A stretch of 64,000 nt of DNA. Source: Clostridia bacterium (lineage in GTDB: Bacteria > Bacillota > Clostridia > TANB77 > CAG-508). Shown one piece after another: positions 51,003 to 61,784 of this stretch. The stretch covers positions 62,001 to 126,000 of the forward strand of contig JAEESU010000006.1 in the NCBI GenBank assembly GCA_016290095.1, given 5' to 3'. Within the stretch, counting starts at the first letter, position 1; each line of letters begins with the position of its first letter. Made by a program: the position numbers and the translations under genes. The notes under the pieces were generated by a model. It worked only from the letters and a program-made list of their open reading frames with translations. It was not told the DNA's origin and made no database searches.

Positions 51003-52061
51003 TTATTGTTCTATATTTGAAGAAGATGTTCCTTTTGGAAATAATCTAAGTAATTTATAAAATGCAATTTTTATTTTTTTCCTAATTACATAGAACTTGC
51101 TTAAAGATCTAGGACTTACAATTAAGCTTTTTTCTTCTTGTTGAGCAGGAATTTCTTTTACAATTTTAACTGGAGATATTTCTTCAACAATAGATGGTTC
51201 TTGTTCTTCTTCAACAATTTCTTCTATAACAGGTTCTTCAGCAATAGGTTTAACTTCTTGTGCGGTAGATGTTGGTTCTTCAGTAACAACAGTATTGGTA
51301 TTTTCATCAACATTTTTATAAATATCTAAAATTAAATCATCTATTAAATTATTAATTTTTTCATCTGATTTTAATTCTTCAGCTAAGCTTAAATTTTCTT
51401 CTTTATAATTTAATTCATTTTCTTCTTCGAAAACTTCTGAAGAAACAATAGGAGATAAAATTTCATCTATTAATGAGTTCATGCTAAATTCTTGTTTAGA
51501 AGAGTTGGTAGATAAAATGTTGTTCAACAATTCTTGTTTATTAGAAGAATTATCATATAAATCTTCAAACAATGTATCAATTTCTCGAGTTAATTCTGGT
51601 TCTTCTATAGAATTAACAAGAGATTCTTCTATATTTAATGGATCATTTTTTTCAACATTTGCTTCAAAACAACTTGCATCATCTTCAGTGTCTTTAGTGT
51701 CTATAACATCTTCATCAATAAAAGTTTCTGTTACTTTTTCTTTAGTATTTATTTCTTCTTTTATTTCTTCTTTTGCTATAAGAGCACCATAGTTTTGATA
51801 ATTGTTGTTATCCCATTCATAGTTTGAATTTCTAAAACAGAAATTGAATGAATTGTAGTTTAACATTTTTATTTCAGCAACAAAACCATTATCAGTTCTT
51901 TCCATTACTTTTTCAGAAGACTCTTTCCAGTCATCTTCAAAACCATAAACTATAATTACAGATTCTGAATTGTTTTGAAAAAATGTTCCAGAATATGTAA
52001 TTTTACATGTTTTGTTTTGTATTAAATTTCCATCAAATTTGATATTTGCAAAACTATTCAT
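51003..52061 (-). CDS. Hypothetical acidic low-complexity protein with N-terminal CBM-like segment
   Basis: N-terminus ITYSGTFFQNNSESVIIVYGFEDDWKES...NYNSFNFCFRNSNYEWDNNNYQNY, then Glu-rich linker. Confidence 0.55.
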   Translation of the reverse strand: MNSFANIKFDGNLIQNKTCKITYSGTFFQNNSESVIIVYGFEDDWKESSEKVMERTDNGFVAEIKMLNYNSFNFCFRNSNYEWDNNNYQNYGALIAKEEIKEEINTKEKVTETFIDEDVIDTKDTEDDASCFEANVEKNDPLNIEESLVNSIEEPELTREIDTLFEDLYDNSSNKQELLNNILSTNSSKQEFSMNSLIDEILSPIVSSEVFEEENELNYKEENLSLAEELKSDEKINNLIDDLILDIYKNVDENTNTVVTEEPTSTAQEVKPIAEEPVIEEIVEEEQEPSIVEEISPVKIVKEIPAQQEEKSLIVSPRSLSKFYVIRKKIKIAFYKLLRLFPKGTSSSNIEQ

Positions 52062-52235
52062 TACAGTTACTCCTATTATTTTATTAATTGTATTATAAGT
52101 ATAATATTTTTATTTTTCAAGATATATTATTGAAATATATGTTAAGTTTTTGTAACAAAAAAATAAAATTGTAACACAATTGTAATAATTAAAATAATAA
52201 AGTTAGGGAATACTAGAAAATAAAGGAGATTGAAA

Positions 52236-52889
52236 ATGACAAGAAAAAAAATAATTATATTTTTTGTTTTATTAAATTTATTTTTAATATTGTGTCCAGC
52301 TGTATTTTCATTATCTAAATATGGATCAACTGGAAATGAAGTAAAAAAAATTCAAACAAAATTAAAAAATTGGGGATATTATAAGGGAAGTGTAGATGGA
52401 ATTTTTGGCACACAGACTTTTAATGCAGTAAAAAGTTTTCAGAAAAAGAATGGATTAAATGTTGATGGAATTGTTGGAGAAAAAACATTAGCTGCATTAG
52501 GAATTAATTCAATTGGTAATAGTAATACATCAAATAATAATACAGATTTAAATTTATTGAGTAAATTGGTAAATGCCGAAGCAAGGGGGGAACCTTATAC
52601 AGGAATGGTGGCTGTTGCAGCAACAGTACTAAATAGAGTTTCAAATTCGAAATTTCCAAATAGTGTCGCAGGAGTAATATATCAACCAGGTGCATATACT
52701 TGTGTACAAGATGGACAAATTAATTTAACAGCAAGTGCACAATCAAAAAAAGCAGCGCAAGATGCATTAAATGGATGGGACCCTACATCTGGCTGCATAT
52801 ATTATTTTAATCCAAATACGGCAACAAATTCTTGGATTTGGAGTAGACCACAAGTTGTTACAATTGGAAAACATATTTTTTGTAAATAA
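52236..52889 (+). CDS. sleB: Spore cortex-lytic enzyme SleB-like (peptidoglycan-binding + cell wall hydrolase)
   Basis: KIQTKLKNWGYYKGSVDGIFGTQT...LVNAEARGEPYTGMVAVAATVLNRV. Confidence 0.93.
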   Translation: MTRKKIIIFFVLLNLFLILCPAVFSLSKYGSTGNEVKKIQTKLKNWGYYKGSVDGIFGTQTFNAVKSFQKKNGLNVDGIVGEKTLAALGINSIGNSNTSNNNTDLNLLSKLVNAEARGEPYTGMVAVAATVLNRVSNSKFPNSVAGVIYQPGAYTCVQDGQINLTASAQSKKAAQDALNGWDPTSGCIYYFNPNTATNSWIWSRPQVVTIGKHIFCK

Positions 52890-52890
52890 A

Positions 52891-54207
52891 TTATAATAAA
52901 TCGGAATAATCAATATCTTTTTCAGGATATTCATCTGGTTTCAATCCAATACGTGGTAGCATATATATTAAAACTAATACTATTAATATAAGTGATGTAA
53001 TACCAACATATAAGAATGTTTGTGATGGTTCGTGTGTTCTTAAAATAAAAGACCAAATAATTGAAAAAATAAAAGTTATTATTGATTCAATTAATGCATT
53101 AACTGAATATATTTTTAAACGCATTTTGCTGTCGGAAAAACTGCTTAGGTATAATTTTATAATAGGATATACAGATCCTTTACAGAAAAATTGTATAGAA
53201 AACATTATTAGTATTAAGTACAATTGTAAAAATGGTGAGAAGCCCAAAGTAGCTACTAGTCCAGCAACAATAATAGAAACTGCAAGAGCAATACTAATAA
53301 CTGTGAGAGTCCTATTTCTATGTTTCTGATGTAGTTTTATAGCACGTGATGCAGAATAACATGATATGATTCCCATTATTGAAAATATAACGCCAAAAAC
53401 TTCTGATGGTACTCCTAATTCATTCAAAACACCATTTCTTAATTCTACAATGCAAAACAATATGGATATTATAGTTGCATTAAAAATGATAAGTGCTTTT
53501 AATCTAGATGAACGAGTAATAAATTTAAGTGCGATTTTAACATCAGAAAAATAATTTTTAATATCATCTTTTAAAGTCATGTTTTTGTCACGCTTTTTAA
53601 CAGGTTTAATTTCTTTTAGCCTAAATGAAATTAATGTTGAGATTACAATTGCGAAAAGAGACATTATGAGAGGAAGATATGGATTTATTGCAAAAAGAAA
53701 ACCAGTGGATAATGCTGTAATAGCATCAAAAAAGTAAAATGAAGCATTTGCTTTTCCTTCATATTTAGAGAAAAGTTCTCTTCTATTTTCTGCCTCATCA
53801 ATAGAATCATATAAAAGGTTTGCATCAGTCATACCTTTTATTACATATGCAAAAGCACAAAAAACATTTGCAATAATTAGTGTTAATGTATTAACCAAAT
53901 TAAGTACAATTAAAATAAAAATGATAAGTGAACAATCTGCAATAATTATACTTTTTTTCTTACCTAATTTTTGAATTAAAAATGTACATGGAATAATAAA
54001 TATAATTTTAAATAATGGGTAAAAAGCTTCTCCAAAGATTACTTGAGAAGGAGTAAGTAGTTTAACATTAACTAAAAATAAATATGAAATTGAATAGTAA
54101 AAAAGTAAATCATAAGAAAACATTTCGTAGAATATCATTAATCTACGATTTGTTTTTTTATGCTTCGTTAATACTTCATCATTTGTGTTTTCCATAAAAT
54201 TCTCCAA
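52891..54207 (-). CDS. MFS transporter
   Basis: 12-TM-like hydrophobic pattern, MFS-like loops. Confidence 0.8.
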   Translation of the reverse strand: MENFMENTNDEVLTKHKKTNRRLMIFYEMFSYDLLFYYSISYLFLVNVKLLTPSQVIFGEAFYPLFKIIFIIPCTFLIQKLGKKKSIIIADCSLIIFILIVLNLVNTLTLIIANVFCAFAYVIKGMTDANLLYDSIDEAENRRELFSKYEGKANASFYFFDAITALSTGFLFAINPYLPLIMSLFAIVISTLISFRLKEIKPVKKRDKNMTLKDDIKNYFSDVKIALKFITRSSRLKALIIFNATIISILFCIVELRNGVLNELGVPSEVFGVIFSIMGIISCYSASRAIKLHQKHRNRTLTVISIALAVSIIVAGLVATLGFSPFLQLYLILIMFSIQFFCKGSVYPIIKLYLSSFSDSKMRLKIYSVNALIESIITFIFSIIWSFILRTHEPSQTFLYVGITSLILIVLVLIYMLPRIGLKPDEYPEKDIDYSDLL

Positions 54208-54306
54208 TCACATGTGATTATATTCAAATGTGATTAATTTGTAAATAAAATTGACAAAAACGTAACAAATTGGTAATATAAATATTGAAAATGGAGGTCC
54301 GCTTTT

Positions 54307-54807
54307 ATGATTTTATATCCTAAACTATATTGTAGAAAAGTAACAGATATAACACCTGAGTATTTAAATCAAAATAATATAAAAGGGCTAATTCTAGATG
54401 TTGATAATACTTTATTAGATTTCGATTTGAATATTTTAGATGGATTAGGAGAGTGGGCTCAAAGCATTAAAAATTCTGGAATAAAGAGTATTATTCTTTC
54501 AAACAGTAATAAGCTAAATAAAATTAAGATGGTTGCTGAGCTGATGAATATTCCATATATATCATTTGCAACTAAACCTTTGAAAAGAGGATTTAAGAAA
54601 GCTAAAGAAATCTTAGAATTACCAAATGAAAACATTGCAGTAATAGGAGATCAGATTTTTACGGATGTTGTTGGCGCTAATCGTTGCCATATGTTTCCAA
54701 TTCTTGTTGAACCAATTGATAAAAAGGATTTATGGATGACAAGAATCAAGAGACCTTTAGAAAATTTAGTGATTAAAAAATATTTAAAAGACAGGAATGA
54801 AAAATGA
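54307..54807 (+). CDS. YqeG family HAD-IIIA phosphatase
   Basis: LDVDNTLLDFD...VIGDQIFTDVVGANR. Confidence 0.92.
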   Translation: MILYPKLYCRKVTDITPEYLNQNNIKGLILDVDNTLLDFDLNILDGLGEWAQSIKNSGIKSIILSNSNKLNKIKMVAELMNIPYISFATKPLKRGFKKAKEILELPNENIAVIGDQIFTDVVGANRCHMFPILVEPIDKKDLWMTRIKRPLENLVIKKYLKDRNEK

Positions 54808-55565
54808 TGTATTATAATAATGTACATATTTTAATTTATACATTAATAGGTTGTATAGGCTTAGTTATTGGTTGGTTTTCTTTTTGGTGTTATGAAAGAT
54901 TACCAGAAAATAAAAAAATATTAAGTAAAGAGATTTTTTCTGACCAAAATTCAAGTGTATTAAAATATTTATTTATGATTGTTATTACAATATTATACAT
55001 TTTAGTTTTATATAGGTTTGGATTAAAAGAAGATTCCTTAAAAAACTTAGAACTTATAAAATATTTAATTATTATTCCAACATTAATTTTAACATTTATG
55101 ATTGATATAAAACATAGAATAATACCAAATAGATTAACTTTAACAATTTTTGAGTTTGGAATTATAATTACTTTCTTATATGGCATTAGTAATATTAATA
55201 TGGTAAAAGAGTATATATTAGGTTCAATTGTTGGAATAACAATCTTTGGAGTCTTAATGCTTTTAGGTAGATTTGTTGCCGGAAAAGAAGCTATGGGACT
55301 TGGAGATTTAAAATTTATGGGAGCAATAGGATTATTTTTTGGAGTAAATTCTATTGTAGAAATTTCAATATTATCTTTTATTATTGCTGCCATATGCTCT
55401 ATAGTTATTCTTGTTTTTAGATTAATTATTAAGAAAAAAGATGAGTATATAGCTTTTGGACCATTTCTTGCTTTATCAAGTTTAATATGCATTTTTATTC
55501 CTAATGGCTTTATTATAGGAAACTTTTTAAATTTTTGCCAAATGTTGAGTAATAAAATTTTTTAA
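54804..55565 (+). CDS. A24 family prepilin peptidase
   Basis: IDIKHRIIPNRLT...GLGDLKFMGAIGLFFG catalytic Asp motifs. Confidence 0.88.
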   Translation: MMYYNNVHILIYTLIGCIGLVIGWFSFWCYERLPENKKILSKEIFSDQNSSVLKYLFMIVITILYILVLYRFGLKEDSLKNLELIKYLIIIPTLILTFMIDIKHRIIPNRLTLTIFEFGIIITFLYGISNINMVKEYILGSIVGITIFGVLMLLGRFVAGKEAMGLGDLKFMGAIGLFFGVNSIVEISILSFIIAAICSIVILVFRLIIKKKDEYIAFGPFLALSSLICIFIPNGFIIGNFLNFCQMLSNKIF

Positions 55566-55578
55566 GAGAGGTATTATT

Positions 55579-56643
55579 ATGAATTTGAGAATGAAGTGGT
55601 TAAGAAACCAATTATTACCGCTCAAGTTAGATGGAATGATTGTATCCAATCCAATAAACATCAAGTATTTGACAGGACTTGATGAAGAAGGATATTTAAT
55701 TGTTGGACCTAAAGAAAATATTTTTGTTACTGACAGTAGATATATAGAAAGTGTAAACAGAAAACTTACAATTGATGATGAAATTATAGCATATAATTCT
55801 AAAGAACTTGATAAATATGACTATGAAGGAATTTTCATGAGCTATGATAATGTTGGTTTTGAAGAAAAGTATGTAACATATGAGCAGTATAAAAAGTATT
55901 TACAAATGTTTCAAGTTAGCATGAGTGAAACAGATGGATTAATAGAAAATCAAAGAATTGTAAAAGATGAAGAAGAGATTGAGTATATAAAAAAAGCATG
56001 TGAAATTACAGATAATGCATTTGAATATATATTAGACTACTTACAAGAAGGAGTTACTGAAAAAGAAGTTGCTTTTGAATTAGAAAAATATATGGTTTTA
56101 AATGATGCTGATGGAATAGCTTTCGATTTAATAGTTGCTTTTGGAGAAAATACATCTATGCCACATGCTGTTCCAACAGATAGAAGATTAAGAACAGGTG
56201 ATATTATTCAATTTGATATAGGTTGCAAATTTAATGGATATTGCTCAGATTTTTCAAGAGTAGTATTTACAGCAGAACCTACAGAAGAGCAAAAACAAGT
56301 ATACAATTTCTTAATTGAAGAACAGAAAAGATTAAGTATCGCATTTAAAGATGGTGCAAATATAAAAGCTATAATAAAAGATAGAGAAAGCGAGTATAAA
56401 CTTAAGAATTTTGCATTATTACATGCATTTGGACATGGAGTAGGACTTGATATTCATGAACAACCATTTTTAAATTCTAAAGTTGATAATTATGCTAAAG
56501 AAAACTCAGTAATAGCAATAGAACCAGGTGTATACTTTCCAGGAAAATACGGAATGAGAATAGAAGATACTTATAAAGTTGAAAAAATAGGCACAACTCA
56601 GCTTACAAAGTATAAAAAAGACTATATAGTAATAAAATTATAA
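55579..56643 (+). CDS. Xaa-Pro peptidase (M24)
   Basis: FDLIVAFGENTSMPHAVPTDR...FDIGCKFNGYCSDFSR...HAFGHGVGLDIHEQP. Confidence 0.95.
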   Translation: MNLRMKWLRNQLLPLKLDGMIVSNPINIKYLTGLDEEGYLIVGPKENIFVTDSRYIESVNRKLTIDDEIIAYNSKELDKYDYEGIFMSYDNVGFEEKYVTYEQYKKYLQMFQVSMSETDGLIENQRIVKDEEEIEYIKKACEITDNAFEYILDYLQEGVTEKEVAFELEKYMVLNDADGIAFDLIVAFGENTSMPHAVPTDRRLRTGDIIQFDIGCKFNGYCSDFSRVVFTAEPTEEQKQVYNFLIEEQKRLSIAFKDGANIKAIIKDRESEYKLKNFALLHAFGHGVGLDIHEQPFLNSKVDNYAKENSVIAIEPGVYFPGKYGMRIEDTYKVEKIGTTQLTKYKKDYIVIKL

Positions 56644-56716
56644 AATGCTTGATTAAATAATAATTTTATGCTATTATATAAAATGTATTGAATATTAAAG
56701 AAAAGAGGAGATTATT

Positions 56717-57283
56717 ATGGCAGATGTATATATGGCAGGCGATTTAAGAAATAACACAACATTTGAATTAGATGGAAATGTATTTAAAGTTGTTGAATTC
56801 CAACACGTAAAACCAGGAAAAGGTGCAGCATTTGTTAGAGTAAAAATGAAAAATGTTATAACAGGTGCAGTTATAGAAAGAACTTTCAACCCTTCAGAAA
56901 AATTACAAGGTGCTGAAATAGAAAAAAGAGAAATGCAATATTTATATAACGATTCAGGATTATACTATTTAATGGATAATACTACATATGAGCAAATCCC
57001 ATTAAATGAAGAACAATTAGGAGATGCATTAAAATATATTAAAGAAAATATGAATGTAACAGTACTTTCATTTAAAGGAAAAGTATTTAATGTTGAACCA
57101 CCAATGTTTGTTGAATTAGAAGTTACATATACAGAGCCTGGATTTAGTGGAAATACAACAACAACATCTGGAAAACCAGCAACATTAGAAAACGGATTAG
57201 AAATATCAGTTCCATTATTTGTTAATATCGGAGATAAAATCAGAATAGATACAAGAACAGGTCTATATATGGAAAGAATTTAG
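56717..57283 (+). CDS. efp: Translation elongation factor P
   Basis: [19 protein letters not shown]...[20 protein letters not shown]. Confidence 0.98.
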   Translation: MADVYMAGDLRNNTTFELDGNVFKVVEFQHVKPGKGAAFVRVKMKNVITGAVIERTFNPSEKLQGAEIEKREMQYLYNDSGLYYLMDNTTYEQIPLNEEQLGDALKYIKENMNVTVLSFKGKVFNVEPPMFVELEVTYTEPGFSGNTTTTSGKPATLENGLEISVPLFVNIGDKIRIDTRTGLYMERI

Positions 57284-57291
57284 ATTTATAA

Positions 57292-57325
57292 AAATGCGGC
57301 TTATTTTATAAGCCGTTTTTTTATT
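57292..57325 (+). terminator. Intrinsic terminator
   Basis: AATGCGGCTTATTTTATAAGCCGTTTTTTT. Confidence 0.85.
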
Positions 57326-57331
57326 TGTAAA

Positions 57332-57911
57332 TTAATTAAAAAGTTCCAGTGGATTTATAAGTTCACCATTTTTTCTTATAGTTAAATGCAAATGACATCC
57401 AGTAGTTGCACCATTTGTAGGATTACCATCAGAATCCTTATATGGATTACCTGGAATACCATAAACATTTTTAGGGCCAACATTTCCAATTTTAGATCCA
57501 GCATCTATCGTTTGACCGAGGATATACTATAAAATTTGGTGACACATGGCAATATGATATTGTATATTCATTAGATTCGGTTACAATTGTATATCCGCCA
57601 GCTCCTTTAAAACTAGTAGAAATAATTTTACAAGGTAGCACTGAATATATATATGTGTTTTCTGGAGCAGCAATATCTATTCCAGAATGAATGCTAGAAG
57701 CTCCAGTTGTTGGAGATTTTCTTGGACCAAAATCTGATGTTATTCTGTGAAAACCAGGAACAGGCCAAAAGAATTCATTATCAGAAAAATATATTAAATA
57801 ACTCGGAAAAGTATTTTCTAAAGGAACACTATTAGAATAATGAAAAATAGAACAAACAATGATTAGAATAATAAAGATAAAAAAATAATAATAAATGAAT
57901 CTATTAATAAT
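57332..57911 (-). CDS. Membrane-anchored M23 metallopeptidase, encoded through +1 frameshift at CGG 57518-57516; start codon unclear (ATT?)
   Basis: Minus-strand translation WPVPGFHRITSDFGPRKSPTTGASSIHSGIDIAAPENTYIYSVLPCKIISTSFKGAGGYTIVTESNEYTISYCHVSPNFIVYP-G-QTIDAGSKIGNVGPKNVYGIPGNPYKDSDGNPTNGATTGCHLHLTIRKNGELINPLELFN; not in supplied ORF track. Confidence 0.72.
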
Positions 57912-58053
57912 AACCTCAAATAAGCTTAAAGTCTAATTTGCCCACAATTTAAGGCATTATAACATTATTATTTTTGAAATTCAATATGATTTTAAAAAAA
58001 GATGACATGAATTAATAAATTATGATAGAATTATTATACAGAAAGGGGAAAAG

Positions 58054-58968
58054 ATGTCTAAAAAGAAATTTTCAATTTTAAATCTTAATAAATATCCTAT
58101 TAGTAATGAATTTGGCATATATAGATTGTACAAGATCCCATTTAATGAAAGAATCTTTGAAAATGCTGATAAGCTTATGTCCGTGGTGCCTAAGACTATT
58201 AAAGAAACAAAAAAAATTAGTTATAAAAGTAAATCTGTAAAATCATTTGATAATGAGAAAATAAACATATATATTTTTGAACCCAAAAAAATAAATACAA
58301 CTAAAGTCGTTTTATATATTCATGGAGGTGGATTTGTTTATAGAGGAGCAAAACATCATTATGATTTTTGCAAGAAACTTGCTGAAGAAGGTATATGCAA
58401 AGTAGTATATGTAGACTATAGGCTTGCATATAAATATAAATATCCAGTTCCAATAGAAGATGCATTTGCTGCATATAAATATATTTTGAAAAAAGAGAAG
58501 AATAAAAAAATTATTGTATGCGGAGATTCTGCTGGTGGATGTCTAGCAATTGATGTTATTAGAAAAGCTAAAGAATTGAATATGAATATACCAGATTATT
58601 TGTTACTACTTTATCCAGTTCTTGATAAAAGAATGATTACAGAGTCTATGAAAAAGTTTACAGATACCCCAGTATGGAATTCAGTATTAAATAAAAAAAT
58701 GTGGGATTTATATTTAGATGGTAATAATGATTACATTTCTCCAGGTGAAATAGGAGATGTTTCATTTATGCCAAGTACTTATATTGAAACAGCTGAATAT
58801 GATTGTTTACACGATGAATCAATAGAATTTGCAGAGAAATTAAAAAAAGAACATATAAATGTGATACTAAATGAGACTAAAAAAACAATGCATGGATTTG
58901 ATATGAAAAATGGCAAAATAACAAGAAAAGCCGTAAATGAAAGAATGGAGTTAATAAAGAGAATATAA
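58054..58968 (+). CDS. Alpha/beta hydrolase (HSL-type esterase)
   Basis: YIHGGGFVYRG...CGDSAGGCLA. Confidence 0.9.
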   Translation: MSKKKFSILNLNKYPISNEFGIYRLYKIPFNERIFENADKLMSVVPKTIKETKKISYKSKSVKSFDNEKINIYIFEPKKINTTKVVLYIHGGGFVYRGAKHHYDFCKKLAEEGICKVVYVDYRLAYKYKYPVPIEDAFAAYKYILKKEKNKKIIVCGDSAGGCLAIDVIRKAKELNMNIPDYLLLLYPVLDKRMITESMKKFTDTPVWNSVLNKKMWDLYLDGNNDYISPGEIGDVSFMPSTYIETAEYDCLHDESIEFAEKLKKEHINVILNETKKTMHGFDMKNGKITRKAVNERMELIKRI

Positions 58969-60293
58969 TGAGTAAAAAAACAAATAAAAATACTTGGAGA
59001 AAGCTAGATAATTCTGCTAAAATATTTCCACTATCAGAGAGCAAAAAATATAGTACAGTATTCAGATATTCTGTAGTTTTAAAAGAAGATATTGATAAAG
59101 CAGTATTAGAAAAAGCTGTAGAAAAGGCTCTTTTGAGATATAAAGCTTTTAAAGTAAAATTAAAAAGAGGAATTTTTTGGTATTATTTGGAACAAAACTT
59201 AAAAAAAGCAATAGTAAGGGAAGAATCAGATTATCCTTGTAAAAGAATTGATCCAATCTACAGTAATGATTATCTTTTTAGTGTTACATATTTTGAAAGA
59301 AAAATAAATATTGAAATTTTCCACTCTTTAACAGATGGTAATGGTGGATTAATATTTTTTAGAGAGATTGTTTATAATTATTTGGAAATGAAACATAAAG
59401 AATTATTAGACAAAGAAGAAAGAAAAACCAGAAAAGTAGAATTTGATACAGAAGATAGTTATATAGCAAATTTTAATAAAAAATCAAAGAAAAATGATGA
59501 AAATAAAAAAGCTTACATATTAAAAGGAAAAGAACTTAAGTTTAACCAAGTTAGTGTAAACCATTTATTAATAAATAATTATGATTTGAAAAATGAATGT
59601 ACTAAATATGATATGTCTACTACACAATATTTAACTAGTGTACTTATATGGTCAATATATAATGCTAATATATTAAAAAATACAAAAACTATTAAGAATA
59701 AAAAGCCAATAAAAGTATGTATTCCAGTTAACTTAAAAAAATATTTTAGATCAAAAACTATGTCTAACTTTTTTTCATACATAAGTGTAGATGCAGAAAT
59801 GGATACATGTGTTTCATTTGAAAAAATAACACTTTTTGTAAAAAGTGAATTTGAGAAAAAACTTACTGAAGAAGAAATGTTAAAAACAATGTCAGATACT
59901 GTAAAGATTGGAAAGAATTTATTTATTAGTTCTATACCACTTTCATTAAAGAAAATTATAATTAGGAGTGTATATGCAGAAATACAGAAGCATTTATCAA
60001 TAACTTATTCTAATATAGGCAAAGTCGGAATTATAGGAAAATATCAAGACTATATTGATTACTTTCTGTTTTTAATTGCACCAGAAAATATTGAGAAAAT
60101 TAAATGTTCAAGTTGTACATATTTAGATAAAGTTATTTTTACATTTACATCAATTTTAAATGACAATGATATAGAAAGATTTTTCTATAATTTTTTAAGA
60201 TCACAAAATGTTAAAGTAGAAGTTGAGTCAAATGAAATATTAGATTCAATAGAAGGTGGAGAAAAAAATGATATATCCCAAAAAAATAAGTAG
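58968..60293 (+). CDS. Condensation/alcohol acetyltransferase-like acyltransferase
   Basis: EIFHSLTDGNGGLIFFREI (HxxxDG). Confidence 0.7.
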   Translation: MSKKTNKNTWRKLDNSAKIFPLSESKKYSTVFRYSVVLKEDIDKAVLEKAVEKALLRYKAFKVKLKRGIFWYYLEQNLKKAIVREESDYPCKRIDPIYSNDYLFSVTYFERKINIEIFHSLTDGNGGLIFFREIVYNYLEMKHKELLDKEERKTRKVEFDTEDSYIANFNKKSKKNDENKKAYILKGKELKFNQVSVNHLLINNYDLKNECTKYDMSTTQYLTSVLIWSIYNANILKNTKTIKNKKPIKVCIPVNLKKYFRSKTMSNFFSYISVDAEMDTCVSFEKITLFVKSEFEKKLTEEEMLKTMSDTVKIGKNLFISSIPLSLKKIIIRSVYAEIQKHLSITYSNIGKVGIIGKYQDYIDYFLFLIAPENIEKIKCSSCTYLDKVIFTFTSILNDNDIERFFYNFLRSQNVKVEVESNEILDSIEGGEKNDISQKNK

Positions 60294-60831
60294 TAAAAAA
60301 ATAGATACATTTATAAAAATATTTAGTTTAAGTGTAGTAGTTATATCAATAATCTTATTGGTAATTAATTATTTAACTACTCCCAATATTTATTGGAGTC
60401 ATTTATGCATATGTAGTCTCTTATATATATATCTTACAGTAAGATATTCCATAAATAGAACTAGAAATATTTCAGGATTTATAGTAGTTCAAATTATATT
60501 ATTGACAGTATTAATTTATTTTATAGATTATCAAATTGGATATACTGGCTGGTCAATTAGTGTTGCTTTACCAATAATAATTATAATATCAAATATTACT
60601 ATGTTCATATTAACAATTATAAATTATAAGAATTATGGAAAATATGCAATAAATCAATTAATAATTGTACTGTTAAGTTTATCAACAATATACTTTATAC
60701 ATAAAGGAATTATTAGTAGCAATACATTAATTAAAACATCAATAATTATATCAATATTTAATTTTTTAGTTAGTTTAATATTATGTTATAAAGATTTTAA
60801 AGAAGAAATAATTAGAAAAACTAATATATAG
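60268..60831 (+). CDS. DUF6320-like membrane protein
   Basis: Multiple TM helices, overlaps acyltransferase; ATG 60268 after GGTGGAG. Confidence 0.6.
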   Translation: MIYPKKISSKKIDTFIKIFSLSVVVISIILLVINYLTTPNIYWSHLCICSLLYIYLTVRYSINRTRNISGFIVVQIILLTVLIYFIDYQIGYTGWSISVALPIIIIISNITMFILTIINYKNYGKYAINQLIIVLLSLSTIYFIHKGIISSNTLIKTSIIISIFNFLVSLILCYKDFKEEIIRKTNI

Positions 60832-61072
60832 AATACAAAAAATATTGATATTGCAAGATTATATGAAATTTAATTATGCAAATTTTTATATTTTGAACAA
60901 TTTGAGGAGCTCCGGTTAGAAGTTCCTTTTTTGTTTTAAAACTGCATTATTAGATTTTCACGAATATTTTAAATTAATAAAACTTGAAAAAAGTTTCATT
61001 TTTCATTGACAACCCCAAAACCAATATATATAATAAATACGATAATAGTATTACTTAGAATATGGAGGAATT

Positions 61073-61784
61073 ATGGAAAAAATAGTAGAATTAAAAAATG
61101 TTAGTAAAGTCTATAAAATAGGAGATAATGAATTTAAAGCTTTAGATAATATAGACTTATCATTAAATAAAGGAGAAATGATTGTTATTCTTGGACCATC
61201 AGGTGCTGGAAAGTCAACATTATTAAATTTAATAGGCGGAATGGATACGCCAACAAGTGGGAATGTAATTATAGATGGAGAAAACATTTCAAAATATAAT
61301 GAGAATAAGCTTTCAGATTACAGAGCTGAAAATGTAGGATTTATATTTCAATTTTACAATATTTTACCTAGTTTAACAGTTAAAGAAAATGTAGATATTG
61401 TAAAAGATATAGTAAAAAATCGGGGTGAGTACAGAAGATGCATTAAAAGGCGTAGGACTTTTAGAGCATAGTAAAAAGTTTCCAAGTCAATTATCTGGTG
61501 GAGAACAACAGAGAGTAAGTATTGCAAGAGCAATAGCAAAAAATCCAAAACTATTGTTATGTGATGAACCAACTGGTGCATTAGATAGTAAAACAGGTGT
61601 AGAAGTATTAAAACTTTTGAAAAAACAATGTGATGCCAATAATGGTTCAAATACAGTTGTAATTGTTACTCACAATAGTTTAATTGCAGATATAGCAGAT
61701 ACAATAGTACATGTTAAAAATGGAAAAATAGAAAGTGTTATCACAAACCAAAATCCAAAGAAAATAGAGGAGGTTAAGTGGTAA
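61073..61784 (+). CDS. ABC transporter ATP-binding protein, encoded through +1 frameshift at CGG 61421-61423 (join 61073..61420,61422..61784)
   Basis: Walker [10 protein letters not shown] in 0 frame; signature [14 protein letters not shown] and Walker [13 protein letters not shown] in +1 frame; junction [26 protein letters not shown]. Confidence 0.9.
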
